Positions 8,251 to 17,535 of a DNA stretch of 64,000 bases are shown here, piece after piece. How positions within the stretch are numbered: position 1 is the first letter of the stretch; each line of letters begins with the position of its first letter. The DNA lies in the NCBI GenBank assembly GCA_027858995.1, contig JAQIBP010000088.1, forward strand, positions 43,038 through 107,037, in the 5' to 3' direction. Under the pieces are notes generated by a model that saw only the letters and a list, made by a program, of their open reading frames with translations, ran no database searches and was not told the origin of the DNA. Source of the stretch: Deltaproteobacteria bacterium (lineage in GTDB: Bacteria; Desulfobacterota; Desulfobacteria; Desulfobacterales; Desulfobacteraceae). Made by a program: the position numbers and the translations under genes.

Positions 8251-8383
8251 GGCTAACAAATCATTTCACCGGAAAAAAAGAGGTTCGGGGTTTGAGTTGC
8301 TTCCCGCCCCGCATCAAGGAAATAGGTGACTCAATACTCCTTGCCGCGCAATCTTTTTTCCGGTGAATTCAGCCGTTATGTCA
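8251..8383 (+). other. attC-like site (integron cassette recombination site)
   Basis: A long imperfect palindrome: GGCTAACAAATC at the left, GCCGTTATGT at the right, and between them a 15-bp-class stem of TTCACCGGAAAAAA against TTTTTTCCGGTGAA, with further inner pairing (CGGGG/CCCCG and TTGAGT/ACTCAA). Outer CTAAC and GTTAT boxes around a poorly conserved hairpin, directly after a gene and before the next, is the architecture of integron attC sites. The right core departs slightly from GTTRRRY. Confidence 0.65.
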
Positions 8384-8424
8384 GGCAATCACAAATTAAT
8401 TATTATATTTTATAGGAGTTTATA

Positions 8425-9039
8425 ATGTTTAACGCAGAATTCTTAATTACAGCGTTGGTTGTTGTCCTGATACCAGGGACGGGAGTGATCTATACAGTGT
8501 CAACTGGTCTTTTTCTTGGGTGGCGAGCAAGTATTGCTGCTGCTTGTGGTTGTACAGCCGGTATCATCCCTCACCTGTCTGCAAGCATTCTTGGATTGTC
8601 TGCCATTCTTCATATGAGTGCTGTTGCCTTCCAAGCAGTTAAATATGTAGGCGCTGCCTATTTGCTTTATCTTGCATGGTCAATGTGGCGTGAAACAGGA
8701 GGATTAAAATTTAATTCACCCACCCACAAAAATGGCTTAAAGCAGATTGCAATAAAGGGATTTTTGATTAACATTCTTAATCCAAAACTATCAATTTTCT
8801 TCTTAGCTTTCCTGCCACTTTTTGTCTCGCCAAACACTTCATCACCAATGTTTGATATGCTGATTCTGAGTATTGTTTTTATGACCATGACATTAATTGT
8901 TTTCATTCTGTATGGTATCTCAGCAAATGGAGTTCGACGACATGTTGTCAACTCACCGAAAGTGATTATCTGGCTACAACGATCATTCGCCGCCACATTT
9001 GCAGCTCTTGGTATTAAGCTTGCTGTGACAGACCAATAA
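8425..9039 (+). CDS. LysE/RhtB-family amino-acid exporter
   Basis: A 204-residue hydrophobic protein with about six membrane segments. It has the IPGTGVIYTVS motif near residue 16 and a GxxxG-AAYLLYLAW segment near 75, both typical of LysE/RhtB translocators that export amino acids or homoserine lactones. AGGAG precedes the ATG at good spacing. It begins 42 nt after one attC-like site and ends 30 nt before a half attC, fitting a single-gene cassette. The substrate is not predictable. Confidence 0.85.
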   Translation: MFNAEFLITALVVVLIPGTGVIYTVSTGLFLGWRASIAAACGCTAGIIPHLSASILGLSAILHMSAVAFQAVKYVGAAYLLYLAWSMWRETGGLKFNSPTHKNGLKQIAIKGFLINILNPKLSIFFLAFLPLFVSPNTSSPMFDMLILSIVFMTMTLIVFILYGISANGVRRHVVNSPKVIIWLQRSFAATFAALGIKLAVTDQ

Positions 9040-9068
9040 CTTAATTTTAGTGAAAATAGAATTAAGAC

Positions 9069-9095
9069 AAGACAACAATGCGTTCAACGCCGACC
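9069..9095 (+). other. Half attC site fused to truncated higB
   Basis: The stretch AAGACAACAATGCGTTCAAC then GCCGACC matches the left (R''-L'') half of aadA/VCR-type attC sites in sequence style. No complementary right half follows: the next bases encode the middle of a HigB toxin. I read this as a recombination or deletion scar. Confidence 0.45.
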
Positions 9096-9260
9096 AGTGC
9101 GACCGAATTACTTGATTTGCGATCCCCAGTCGGTAACAGGCTTGAAAAGTTGAGTGGAAACAGACAAGGGCAGCACAGCATAAGAATCAACAAGCAGTGG
9201 CGTGTATGCTTTGTATGGTCTGATGAACCATGCGATGTAGAGATAACCGATTATCATTAG
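9078..9260 (+). pseudogene. higB: 5'-truncated HigB/RelE-family toxin
   Basis: The 60-codon frame contains the conserved C-terminal half of HigB toxins (residues 11-60: ELLDLRSPVGNRLEKLSG, GQHSIRINKQWRVCF and VEITDYH). Family members have about 30 more N-terminal residues. Here the first codons fall in attC-like DNA and there is no proper ribosome site. The toxin has probably lost its N-terminal helices; whether the remnant folds is doubtful. The higA antitoxin follows 12 bp downstream. Confidence 0.7.
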
Positions 9261-9272
9261 GAGATACAAATT

Positions 9273-9572
9273 ATGAACAATATGCGACCAATCCATCCAG
9301 GAGAAATTATCAAAGAAGAGTACCTTAAACCTCTGGATATGAGTATAAATGCTTTGGCAATTGCTTTGCGTGTGCCAGCACCCAGAATTTATGATGTGGT
9401 AAGGGAAAAGCGAGGTGTCAGTATTGATACTGCTCTTAGACTGGCTACATACTTTAACACCACTGCACAATTCTGGATGAATCTACAAGTCAGTTATGAC
9501 CTCAAAATTGCCCGACAGAATATGAAAAAAATCAAGAATGAGATAACCCCTTTGCAAATTGCTGTCGCCTGA
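9273..9572 (+). CDS. higA: HigA family XRE antitoxin
   Basis: A 99-residue protein that starts MNNMRPIHPGEIIKEEYLKP and continues through a helix-turn-helix (about 15-70: INALAIALRVPAPRIYDVV, then SIDTALRLATYF), the HigA/VapI-type layout. TAGGAGAT precedes the ATG. It is encoded after the toxin, as in higBA operons. With the toxin truncated, this is an orphan or solitary antitoxin that could still repress DNA targets. Confidence 0.88.
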   Translation: MNNMRPIHPGEIIKEEYLKPLDMSINALAIALRVPAPRIYDVVREKRGVSIDTALRLATYFNTTAQFWMNLQVSYDLKIARQNMKKIKNEITPLQIAVA

Positions 9573-9609
9573 TTTATTCAAGTTGCCTGTTACAAAAAAA
9601 TAGATCATT

Positions 9610-10386
9610 CTATAATTTTATCAGTTTCCCGGGTTGATCAGGCTTTGCAACATGCAGGGTAATATTTGATCCGTTCAAGCCTTTAAAAACTTCTGCAGCA
9701 GCTTTTTCAGGACAATTATTCTCTTCACTTAAATGAGCAAGAATAACATGCTTTAAATTATCTGCCTTAAGCTCTTTAAGTAAATCTCTGGCATCAATAT
9801 TGGACAGATGCCCGGTTCTGCCTTTGATCCTCTGCTTGAGATGCCATGGATAGGAGCCATTGATCAACATTTCAGGGTCATGATTTGACTCAAGATATAA
9901 AACAGTGCTGTTTTGCAAATGATCTTTTACAAGGCTTGTTGCAATACCAAGGTCAGTTGCAATACCCAGTTTATGGGTTTCAAATTCAAGGGTCAGTCCA
10001 ACAGGATCTATGGCATCATGGGAGATTGAAAAAGGATTGATTTTAATTTGATTTATTTTAAAAGATCTGCCGCATTCAAAAAATTGCAAATTTTTAATTT
10101 CACCAAGATTTGAGCAGGCATTCCAGGTTTTTTGTGTGATATAAACAGGAATATTATAACGACGGCTCAATATGCCGGCACCTTTGACATGATCTGAATG
10201 CTCATGGGTGATTATAATTGCTTTAAGACTTTCAGGCTCAAAATGAACTGCGTTTAAACGCCGCTGAATTTCAATACCTGAAAGCCCTGCATCAATTAGA
10301 ATAGAAAAATCATTGCATGAAACAAAAAGGCAGTTCCCCCTGCTTCCACTGGCAAGGGGACAGACAAAAAATGAGTTATTTTTCAT
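9610..10386 (-). CDS. MBL-fold metallohydrolase (YycJ/WalJ-like)
   Basis: A 258-residue metallo-beta-lactamase fold protein. The HEHSDH zinc motif lies near residue 60, the N-terminus is the [10 protein letters not shown] typical of YycJ/WalJ proteins, and later His and Asp ligands are present (SHDA, ATDLG, HLS). The gene starts inside the last 11 bases of pnp, so it is translationally coupled to an RNA-processing operon. This fits the proposed 5'-exonuclease or nucleic-acid hydrolase role, though the biochemical substrate is inferred. Confidence 0.85.
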   Translation of the reverse strand: MKNNSFFVCPLASGSRGNCLFVSCNDFSILIDAGLSGIEIQRRLNAVHFEPESLKAIIITHEHSDHVKGAGILSRRYNIPVYITQKTWNACSNLGEIKNLQFFECGRSFKINQIKINPFSISHDAIDPVGLTLEFETHKLGIATDLGIATSLVKDHLQNSTVLYLESNHDPEMLINGSYPWHLKQRIKGRTGHLSNIDARDLLKELKADNLKHVILAHLSEENNCPEKAAAEVFKGLNGSNITLHVAKPDQPGKLIKL

Positions 10387-12463
10387 CTTCTTTTACAGCT
10401 TTATAGCTGAGTTTTATCTTTCCATCTCTTGTAATATCCAGAACCTTTACAGGAATAACTTCTCCCTCTTTTAAAACATCGGTTACCTTTTTAACCCTGT
10501 AATTTGCAAGCTCGGAAATATGTACCAGGCCATCTGTGCCCTGCTTGATATTTACAAAAGCGCCAAAATCGGTAATTTTAACAACTGTGCCCTGATAAAT
10601 TGTACCAATCTCAGGATCAAGGGCAATATCTTTTACCATTTGAAGTGCAAGTGCTGAGTCCTCTTCATTGGTTGCTGCAATTTTAACAATACCTGAGTCA
10701 TCAACTTGAATAACTGTATTGGTATCAGCCTGAAGCGCTCTTATCACCTTGCCGCCAGGACCTATGATATCCCTGATTTTATCAGACTTAATCTGGATAC
10801 TGACAATTTTAGGAGCATGGGGAGAAACTTCGTCTCTTGTATTTTTCAAAGTTTCAAGCATTTTACTAAGAATATGTATCCTGCCGCCTCTGGCCTGGTT
10901 AAGAGCTGTTTCCATGATATCTTTTGAGAGTTCTTTAACCTTGATATCCATCTGAAGAGCTGTAATGCCTTCAGCTGTTCCAGCAACCTTAAAATCCATA
11001 TCACCAAAATGATCTTCATCTCCAAGGATATCAGACAGAACCGCTGTTTTATTTTCGTCTTTAACAAGTCCCATGGCAATTCCTGAAACAGGTGCCTTGA
11101 TTGGAACTCCACCGTCCATCAGGGCAAGAGTCCCTGAGCAGACTGTTCCCATGGAAGAACTTCCATTGGATTCCAGAACCTCTCCAACAAGACGGATAGT
11201 ATATTCAAAATCTTCCTGGGCAGGAAGAACTCTTGAAAGAGCACGGCTTGCAAGGTTTCCATGGCCAATATCACGACGGCTGGGACCTCCAGCTCGTCTG
11301 CACTCTCCAACGGAAAAAGCAGGGAAATTATAATGGAGCATAAAAGCCCTTGTCTCATTACCCATGAGGGTTTCAACACGCTGCTCATCCATTCCTGAAC
11401 CAAGGGTTAAAACACCAAGCACCTGGGTTTCACCTCTTGTGAAGAGTGCTGAACCATGTGGTCTTGGAAGATTTCCAACTTCACAATCAATCTGTCTTAT
11501 TTCATCAAAGGCTCTGCCGTCAATTCTCTTGTCTTCTTTTAAAACAATATCCCGGCTGACATTTTTAACACATTTTCCAAATGCCCCTTTTATCTCTTTA
11601 ATCTGCTCTGGGTAATCTTCACAAAATTGCTCAACAGCTTCATCTTTTAAAATACTCAAAGCTTTTTGACGCTCAATTTTTGTTTTTATCTGGACTTTTT
11701 CATAGATTTTCTCTCTTGAGAATTCAACCACTTTTGCAATGAGTTCTTCATCCTTTGCAGGTGGTACAAATATGCGTTTCTCTTTTCCAAACTCTTTTTT
11801 AAGTTCAACCTGGAGATCAATTAATGGCTGCAGAGCTTCATGTCCAAAAAAGATTGCATCAAGCATATCTTTTTCAGAAATAATATCAGCCCCTCCTTCA
11901 ACCATGACAACACCTGTTTTGGAACCTGCCACCATAAGTTCAATGTCGCTTTCTTCCATCTGTTCAATTTCAGGGTTGACAACAAACTCACCATTGATCC
12001 TGCCCACCTTTACACTTGCAATGGGACCTGCAAAGGGAATATCTGAAATTTCAAGGGCTGCTGAAGCACCCAGCATGGCAAGGGTGTCTGGTTCATTGAT
12101 TTTATCCATGGACAGAACCGTAGCAATGACCTGGGTTTCATAATTGTAATCATCTTCAAAAAGAGGGCGGATTGGTCTATCAATCAATCTTGCAGTTAAG
12201 GTCTCTTTTTCAGAAGGTCTGCCTATTTCTCTTCTAAAATAATTTCCAGGAATCCTGCCTGCTGAATAAATTTTTTCCTGATATTCAACTGTTAAAGGTA
12301 GAAAACTGATTTCCGGTTTTGGATCTTTTGAGCCAACCGCAGTAACAAGAACAATGGTTTCTCCGCACTGAACAATTGCTGATCCTGATGCCTGTTTGGC
12401 AATTTTGCCTGTTTTAATGGAATACTCTTTTCCATTAATAGTTGTTGTAAATGTTTTTTCCAT
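10376..12463 (-). CDS. pnp: Polyribonucleotide nucleotidyltransferase (PNPase)
   Basis: A 695-residue phosphorolytic 3'-5' exoribonuclease. It has two RNase PH core domains (about 10-225 and 310-540) with a helical linker, a KH domain with [10 protein letters not shown] (about 562-570), and an S1 domain (about 620-690). It degrades mRNA and can act in a degradosome. Full length for the family. It follows rpsO, the conserved rpsO-pnp order, with a terminator-type hairpin in the 286-bp gap that may set relative expression. Confidence 0.97.
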   Translation of the reverse strand: MEKTFTTTINGKEYSIKTGKIAKQASGSAIVQCGETIVLVTAVGSKDPKPEISFLPLTVEYQEKIYSAGRIPGNYFRREIGRPSEKETLTARLIDRPIRPLFEDDYNYETQVIATVLSMDKINEPDTLAMLGASAALEISDIPFAGPIASVKVGRINGEFVVNPEIEQMEESDIELMVAGSKTGVVMVEGGADIISEKDMLDAIFFGHEALQPLIDLQVELKKEFGKEKRIFVPPAKDEELIAKVVEFSREKIYEKVQIKTKIERQKALSILKDEAVEQFCEDYPEQIKEIKGAFGKCVKNVSRDIVLKEDKRIDGRAFDEIRQIDCEVGNLPRPHGSALFTRGETQVLGVLTLGSGMDEQRVETLMGNETRAFMLHYNFPAFSVGECRRAGGPSRRDIGHGNLASRALSRVLPAQEDFEYTIRLVGEVLESNGSSSMGTVCSGTLALMDGGVPIKAPVSGIAMGLVKDENKTAVLSDILGDEDHFGDMDFKVAGTAEGITALQMDIKVKELSKDIMETALNQARGGRIHILSKMLETLKNTRDEVSPHAPKIVSIQIKSDKIRDIIGPGGKVIRALQADTNTVIQVDDSGIVKIAATNEEDSALALQMVKDIALDPEIGTIYQGTVVKITDFGAFVNIKQGTDGLVHISELANYRVKKVTDVLKEGEVIPVKVLDITRDGKIKLSYKAVKEDEK

Positions 12464-12637
12464 AAATTTTTCCTATAATAAGTAAGGCGAAAATGATAAG
12501 GAAATTTCTAAAAATTATAAACCCGCATGTCTGACATCAAACCTGATAGTCTTAAAGACCCAAAATTGTGGCTGCTTAAAATTATGAATTTAATGGCAGG
12601 CATGCGAACTTATTTAAAATTCCCCTTAACATTGTCG

Positions 12638-12662
12638 CTCGACAAGCTGTTACAAAATGCTA
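12638..12662. repeat. TCGACA-GCTG motif, copy 1
   Basis: TTGTCGCTCGACAA forms a 6-bp stem and runs into AGCTGTTACAAAAT. Similar TCGACA(N)GCTGT strings occur at 14113 and 25383, all in intergenic DNA. Confidence 0.35.
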
Positions 12663-12694
12663 ATCTCTTCATTTTGCAGCAGACAGTCTATTAA

Positions 12695-12738
12695 AAATAA
12701 TAAACCGGTTCCTGACTAAACATAGTCAAAAACCGGTT
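12695..12738 (-). terminator. Terminator or attenuator between rpsO and pnp
   Basis: On the minus strand, AACCGGTT, TGACTA, a short loop, TAGTCA and AACCGGTT form a long two-part stem followed by TATTATTTTTAAT. It lies 12 nt after the rpsO stop. Partial termination here would separate S15 from PNPase levels. Confidence 0.75.
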
Positions 12739-12749
12739 GTGTTTCATTG

Positions 12750-13019
12750 TTATCGTCTTAATCCGAGTTTTTCAATCAGGGAACGATATCTGTTTATATC
12801 TCTTTTCTTGAGATAATCAAGAAGGCTTCTGCGCCTTCCAACAAGGATCAGCAAACCACGTCTTGAATGATGATCTTTTTTGTGCTCTTTGAGATGTTCT
12901 GTAAGATAAGAAATACGGTGGGTTAAAATTGCAACCTGCACTTCTGGTGAACCTGTGTCAGAATCATGAATTTTAAATTTTCCAATCATCTCCTCTTTGT
13001 TTTCTGCTAATAAAACCAC
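12750..13019 (-). CDS. rpsO: 30S ribosomal protein S15
   Basis: An 89-residue S15: the [18 protein letters not shown] block and the [21 protein letters not shown] block that binds the 16S rRNA central domain are both intact. The start is GTG 13019, set by AAGGAG 7-8 nt upstream. It sits between truB and pnp as in many bacteria. Confidence 0.97.
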   Translation of the reverse strand: MVLLAENKEEMIGKFKIHDSDTGSPEVQVAILTHRISYLTEHLKEHKKDHHSRRGLLILVGRRRSLLDYLKKRDINRYRSLIEKLGLRR

Positions 13020-13172
13020 TTTAAAACTCCTTTATATGGAATAAATAAAATATGGTATTTTTCAACAATCTGACCTTTTTATGATTTCCTATCCAATATT
13101 CCATTCAGAAAAAGAAATGCAGAGCAGACTATTATACCATTACAAAAACATATAACCTTGTACAAATACCAG

Positions 13173-14078
13173 TTAAACTGCAAAAACGCAAGAATAATTA
13201 TACTCCTGCCGATTTTTATTAAGCTGAACTATTGCGAGCAGCTCACTGTTTCCATCAACTAACCTTACAGATTGACCAGGTTCTGACAAAGAGGACTTCA
13301 GTTCATTGACGAGAAGCTTTTGCCCGAACTTAACCTTTTGGGTTATTGAATGGTTAACTGCAATTTTTGGCATAAACTTTAAACAATCTGACATGGGAAT
13401 AATCTTTTGCATTGCAGCATCTTTATCAAGGCTTTCGAGTTCAGAAAGTTCAATTGCATTTTCAAGTTTAAATTCGCTGGACTGGGTTCTGCAAAGTTGT
13501 GAAAGATGGCCGCCGCACCCGAGCTCTCTTCCAATATCAAAGGCAATACTTCTAATATATGTTCCCGATGAGCAAAAAACCTCAAGATCACAACAGGGCG
13601 GTTTAACCTGCCTGATTTTTATACTGAAAATTTCAATCTGCCTTGGTGGTTTTGTGATTTTCTTTCCCTGGCGCGCAAGCTTGTACAGTGGCTGGCCTTT
13701 ATGTTTTAAAGCTGAAAACATTGGTGGCACTTGTTCCTGGACACCTTTAAAAGATTGCACGACCTGCTCTATATCCTGTTTTGTCAAAGCTTCCATAACA
13801 CTATCTGATGCAGTAAACACTGTTTGTCCTGTCAGATCATAAGTATCTGTTTCCCTTCCAAGACAGACCCTTGCAAGATATCTTTTGTGCCCTTCAAGAA
13901 AAAACTGCGAAATTCGGGTTGCCTTGTTGATTGTGCATAGAAGCAATCCTGTGGCAAAGGGGTCAAGAGTGCCTGTATGCCCTGTTTTTTTAACTCCAAG
14001 GGCTTTTTTAACACGGGCTACTGCACGGGCGGAAGATATACCTTCAGGTTTATTAATTGCTATGATACCATTTTTCAT
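13173..14078 (-). CDS. truB: tRNA pseudouridine-55 synthase
   Basis: A 301-residue TruB that isomerises U55 in the T-loop of tRNAs. It shows the INKPEGISS start, the GHTGTLDPFATGLL motif with the catalytic Asp near residue 40, and a YxRV-type motif (YLARVCLGRETDTYD). A C-terminal PUA-like region is present. Part of the rbfA-truB-rpsO-pnp run on the minus strand. Confidence 0.95.
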   Translation of the reverse strand: MKNGIIAINKPEGISSARAVARVKKALGVKKTGHTGTLDPFATGLLLCTINKATRISQFFLEGHKRYLARVCLGRETDTYDLTGQTVFTASDSVMEALTKQDIEQVVQSFKGVQEQVPPMFSALKHKGQPLYKLARQGKKITKPPRQIEIFSIKIRQVKPPCCDLEVFCSSGTYIRSIAFDIGRELGCGGHLSQLCRTQSSEFKLENAIELSELESLDKDAAMQKIIPMSDCLKFMPKIAVNHSITQKVKFGQKLLVNELKSSLSEPGQSVRLVDGNSELLAIVQLNKNRQEYNYSCVFAV

Positions 14079-14111
14079 ATGTGATTTGTGAGATATTAGG
14101 TTTAAGTTATG

Positions 14112-14128
14112 ATCTCGACAGGCTGTCG
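14112..14128. repeat. TCGACA-GCTG motif, copy 2
   Basis: CTCGACAGGCTGTCGAA is a nearly perfect palindrome in the 65-bp gap between truB and rbfA; related strings lie at 12643 and 25383. Confidence 0.35.
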
Positions 14129-14143
14129 AATAAAAGAGTTCTC

Positions 14144-14503
14144 TTATTCATCTGATATCCCAATGTTAGCAGATCGAATCAGCTCATCCATCCGGGCTGC
14201 CTTATCAAAAGAGTCATCATAGGCAAATTTTAAATCCGGCATATATTTGAGTCCTAATTTCGGAGCAATTCTTTTTTTAATAAAACCTTTTGAATTTTTA
14301 AACCCTTCCAGCGCCTGGAAGATTCTCTCCTTATCTCCAAAGATAGTAATATAGACAGTGGCAACCCTTAAATCAGTAGTAAGCTTAACACTGCTTATTG
14401 TAGCCATCTCAATTCTCGGATCCTGCATCTTTTTACTTAAAAGTTCAGTAATGGCATGTTGAATTTTCTTACTGATTCTTTCAGCGCGTGTATAGGGTTT
14501 CAT
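14144..14503 (-). CDS. rbfA: 30S ribosome-binding factor A
   Basis: A 119-residue single KH-fold protein that helps mature the 5' end of 16S rRNA on the small subunit. The family pattern is clear: RISKKIQHAITELLSKKMQDPR at the start (quoted in part), then the ATVYITIFGD strand and the AFYDDSFDKA-like helix near the C-terminus. It starts 7 nt after infB ends. Confidence 0.93.
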   Translation of the reverse strand: MKPYTRAERISKKIQHAITELLSKKMQDPRIEMATISSVKLTTDLRVATVYITIFGDKERIFQALEGFKNSKGFIKKRIAPKLGLKYMPDLKFAYDDSFDKAARMDELIRSANIGISDE

Positions 14504-14509
14504 CTTTAA

Positions 14510-17449
14510 TTAATCAGCCTTATACTTTCTCTCTTCAACTTCATAGCATTCAATAACATCACCCACTTTGATATCATTAAATTTTTCAAGACCGATACCG
14601 CATTCAAATCCCTGCTCCACTTCTTTAACATCATTCTTAAACCGTCGCAGAGAGGAAATCTGTGTATCACGCTTAATAACACCATCCCTTAAAAGTCTTA
14701 CATTTTTGCCGCGGACAACCTTGCCCTGTGTAATTTGACAACCGGCAATTGTACCCATTTTCGGAATTACAAATGTATCACGGACATCTGCCTGACCGAT
14801 GATATTTTCATGGAATGTTGAAGGCATCATACCTTCAAGAGCAGCTTTAATATCATTTATAACATCATAAATAATATCATAGAACCGCATATCCACATTC
14901 TCCTCTTTGGCCATTATACGAATCTGTGGATTGGGTCTTACATTAAAACCTACAATAATAGCATCGGAAACAGCTGCAAGGGCAATATCTGAATCATTAA
15001 TAGTACCCGTACCAGAGTGAACGATTTTAACATCAACTTCATCCTTGGCAAGATCTTTTAAAGATTCATTTAATGCTTCAATGGAGCCTTGAACATCTGC
15101 TTTAACAATGAGTCTAAGCTCCTTGATTTCAGCGGCTCCAAGATTTTCAAACATTTTTGTAAGGTTAGCCCGGCTTTTCTTGGCAAGCTCCTTTGCTCTC
15201 TGCTTTTGCATTCTATGTCCGGCAATCTGTTTTGCATCCTTCTCAGAAGCCACTGCAACAAATTCATCTCCAGCATCTGGCACACCATTTAAACCAACAA
15301 TTTCCGCAGGTGTGCTGGGACCTGCGTTGTCAAATCTGTTCCCGCCATCATCTATCATTGCCTTGATTTTACCTGAATAAAGCCCGCATACAACAGAATC
15401 ACCATCTGTTAAAGTCCCCTGTTTCACAAGGACAGTTGCGACTGGCCCCCGTCCTGTATCCAACCTTGATTCAACAACATAGCCGGATGCTTTTTTATCA
15501 GGGTTTGCCTTGAGTTCCAAAACTTCTGATTGCAGTAAAATCATCTCAAGCAGTTCATCAATGCCTTCTCCACTCTTTGCCGAGACCTTAACAAAAATTG
15601 TATCTCCTCCCCAATCTTCAGGAAGCAGATCAAATTCGGAAAGCTCCCGCATAACCCTGTCAGGGTCAGCACCCTCCTTGTCCATCTTATTAACGGCAAC
15701 CACAACCGGTACTCCTGCTGCCTTTGAATGATTTATAGCCTCTTTGGTCTGTGGCATAACTCCATCATCAGCTGCAACAACAAGGATAACAATGTCAGTA
15801 ACCTGTGCCCCTCTGGCTCTCATTGCAGTAAAAGCAGCATGACCAGGAGTATCAAGGAAAGCTATCTGCCCGCCGTTTGGAGTTTTAACATTATAAGCAC
15901 CAATATGCTGGGTAATCCCCCCAGCTTCACCACTGGTGATTTTAGATTTTCTGATAACATCAAGAAGTGAAGTTTTACCATGGTCAACATGTCCCATGAT
16001 TGTGACAACCGGAGCTCTTCCAATCTGTTTACCCTCATCGTCATCTCCGCCTACCATATCAAGGAGAGTCTCTTCTTCAAAAGAGGCTTTCTCCACCTCA
16101 AAATCAAATTCTGTAGCAACCAGAACAGCTGTATCAAAATCAATTGTCTGATTCACTGTTGCCATGACACCCATACCCATCAACTTGGCAATCATCTCAT
16201 TTGCTTTAATACCCATACGTTTTGCAAGTTCTGCAAGTTCAATGGCCTCATCTATTTTAATACGCCTTTTAATGGCTTTAGGTTTTGTAATCTGGGTCTG
16301 TTGAAAATTTCCTTTTTTCCCTCTGGAATCTTTTCTACCACGTTTTTTTCTACCTCGACCACCCTTGTATAAGGCATCCCCTTCAATAACTGATTTTTTC
16401 TTACGCTTTTTTCTTTTTGCAAAAGGTTTATCAGTATCAAATCCAGCTTTTCTTTTGTTACGCTTGTCATCACCTGGCTTGAGAGGTTCAACAGATGGAA
16501 TAACAGCGCCAGAGCTCACAGGAGAGGAGGGTTTTACTTGATCTTTCTTTTGAAACTGTTTTTTCCTTGCACCTGGTTTAGGTCTGGAGCTTTTGGCTTT
16601 TTTTCTCTCATCTCCGGGCTTATTTTTTTTCAAATTTTTAAGAACTGAAGGATCTGCAATTTGTACTATTTTAGCAGGCACAGCTTTTTTCTTTCTCTTT
16701 TTTGGCTGTTTTTCTTTTTCCTTTTTCTCTTTTTCTTCTGGAACAGCAGCTGCTTCCTTTTCTTTTTTTGAGGATTTTTCTTTCTGTTTTTCTGGTTCAG
16801 GTTTTTGCTCTTCTGACTTGCTGATTGCTCTCTTCTCTGCTTTTAATTCTGCAACCGCAGCCTTTGATTTTTTCTTTTTACCAGAAGAGGTGTCTGATTT
16901 TTCAGTTTCAGATTCAGGCTCTGACTCAGGTTCAACACTTTCAGTTACAAGAGGTCCTACAATTCTGGCAGGTTTGCTCTTTTTCTTTTTTGATTTTGGA
17001 GAAACTTTTTCAGTTGCAGAGACTGACGTTTTTCGTTCTTTCTTTTCAACATCTTTTTTAATTTCTTTTTCGCTCTCTTCTGATGTATCCTCAGACACAA
17101 CAGCTGGTTTTAATTTTTTTTCTTCTTTTACAGGTTTCTTCTTTTTTACAACTTCTTCCTGCTCAGGCTTTGTCTCTTTTTGTACCTCAATTGTCTCCTC
17201 GATTTCAGGGTCAGCTATCTCTTCTGCAGTTTGTTTTCGCCTGCGTATGACAGGTTGTTTGCTTTGAACATCTTTCTGTTTTTTTTTGGTTTTCTCCAGA
17301 CATTTTTTTTTGATTTTGCTGATATCACTATCTTTGAGAGAACTCATATGGCTTTTAACTTCAATTTTCAACTCTTTCATCTTATTAAGAAGTGCTTTAT
17401 TTGTCATATTCAGATCTTTAGCTAACTCATATACTCTGATCTTCGCCAT
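14510..17449 (-). CDS. infB: Translation initiation factor IF-2
   Basis: A 979-residue IF-2. Residues 1-50 form an IF2N helix domain. About 50-400 is an unusually long Lys/Glu/Ser-rich linker with KKKK and EKEK runs. The GTPase follows: GHVDHGKTS (about 490), the DTPGH switch and NKMD. Beta-barrel and fMet-tRNA-binding C-terminal domains complete it. It positions initiator tRNA on the 30S subunit. The length comes from the linker, common in deltaproteobacteria. Internal IF2-beta starts are possible but not resolved here. Confidence 0.97.
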   Translation of the reverse strand: MAKIRVYELAKDLNMTNKALLNKMKELKIEVKSHMSSLKDSDISKIKKKCLEKTKKKQKDVQSKQPVIRRRKQTAEEIADPEIEETIEVQKETKPEQEEVVKKKKPVKEEKKLKPAVVSEDTSEESEKEIKKDVEKKERKTSVSATEKVSPKSKKKKSKPARIVGPLVTESVEPESEPESETEKSDTSSGKKKKSKAAVAELKAEKRAISKSEEQKPEPEKQKEKSSKKEKEAAAVPEEKEKKEKEKQPKKRKKKAVPAKIVQIADPSVLKNLKKNKPGDERKKAKSSRPKPGARKKQFQKKDQVKPSSPVSSGAVIPSVEPLKPGDDKRNKRKAGFDTDKPFAKRKKRKKKSVIEGDALYKGGRGRKKRGRKDSRGKKGNFQQTQITKPKAIKRRIKIDEAIELAELAKRMGIKANEMIAKLMGMGVMATVNQTIDFDTAVLVATEFDFEVEKASFEEETLLDMVGGDDDEGKQIGRAPVVTIMGHVDHGKTSLLDVIRKSKITSGEAGGITQHIGAYNVKTPNGGQIAFLDTPGHAAFTAMRARGAQVTDIVILVVAADDGVMPQTKEAINHSKAAGVPVVVAVNKMDKEGADPDRVMRELSEFDLLPEDWGGDTIFVKVSAKSGEGIDELLEMILLQSEVLELKANPDKKASGYVVESRLDTGRGPVATVLVKQGTLTDGDSVVCGLYSGKIKAMIDDGGNRFDNAGPSTPAEIVGLNGVPDAGDEFVAVASEKDAKQIAGHRMQKQRAKELAKKSRANLTKMFENLGAAEIKELRLIVKADVQGSIEALNESLKDLAKDEVDVKIVHSGTGTINDSDIALAAVSDAIIVGFNVRPNPQIRIMAKEENVDMRFYDIIYDVINDIKAALEGMMPSTFHENIIGQADVRDTFVIPKMGTIAGCQITQGKVVRGKNVRLLRDGVIKRDTQISSLRRFKNDVKEVEQGFECGIGLEKFNDIKVGDVIECYEVEERKYKAD

Positions 17450-17535
17450 TTATTGCCCCCACATAATACTATTTATTTTCTTTTGTCTGCTATTTTAAAT
17501 TTTATATAACTTCTGCTTGAATTATCTTAGTTTTC

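Noticed and set aside
9573-9609. Further attC site after higA
   Set aside because: The 37-bp gap contains GCCTGTTAC but no paired arm, so it does not meet the attC layout.
16593-17267. 224-codon plus-strand Phe/Ser-rich frame
   Set aside because: It is the complement of the Lys/Glu-rich IF-2 linker, which lacks stop codons on the other strand.
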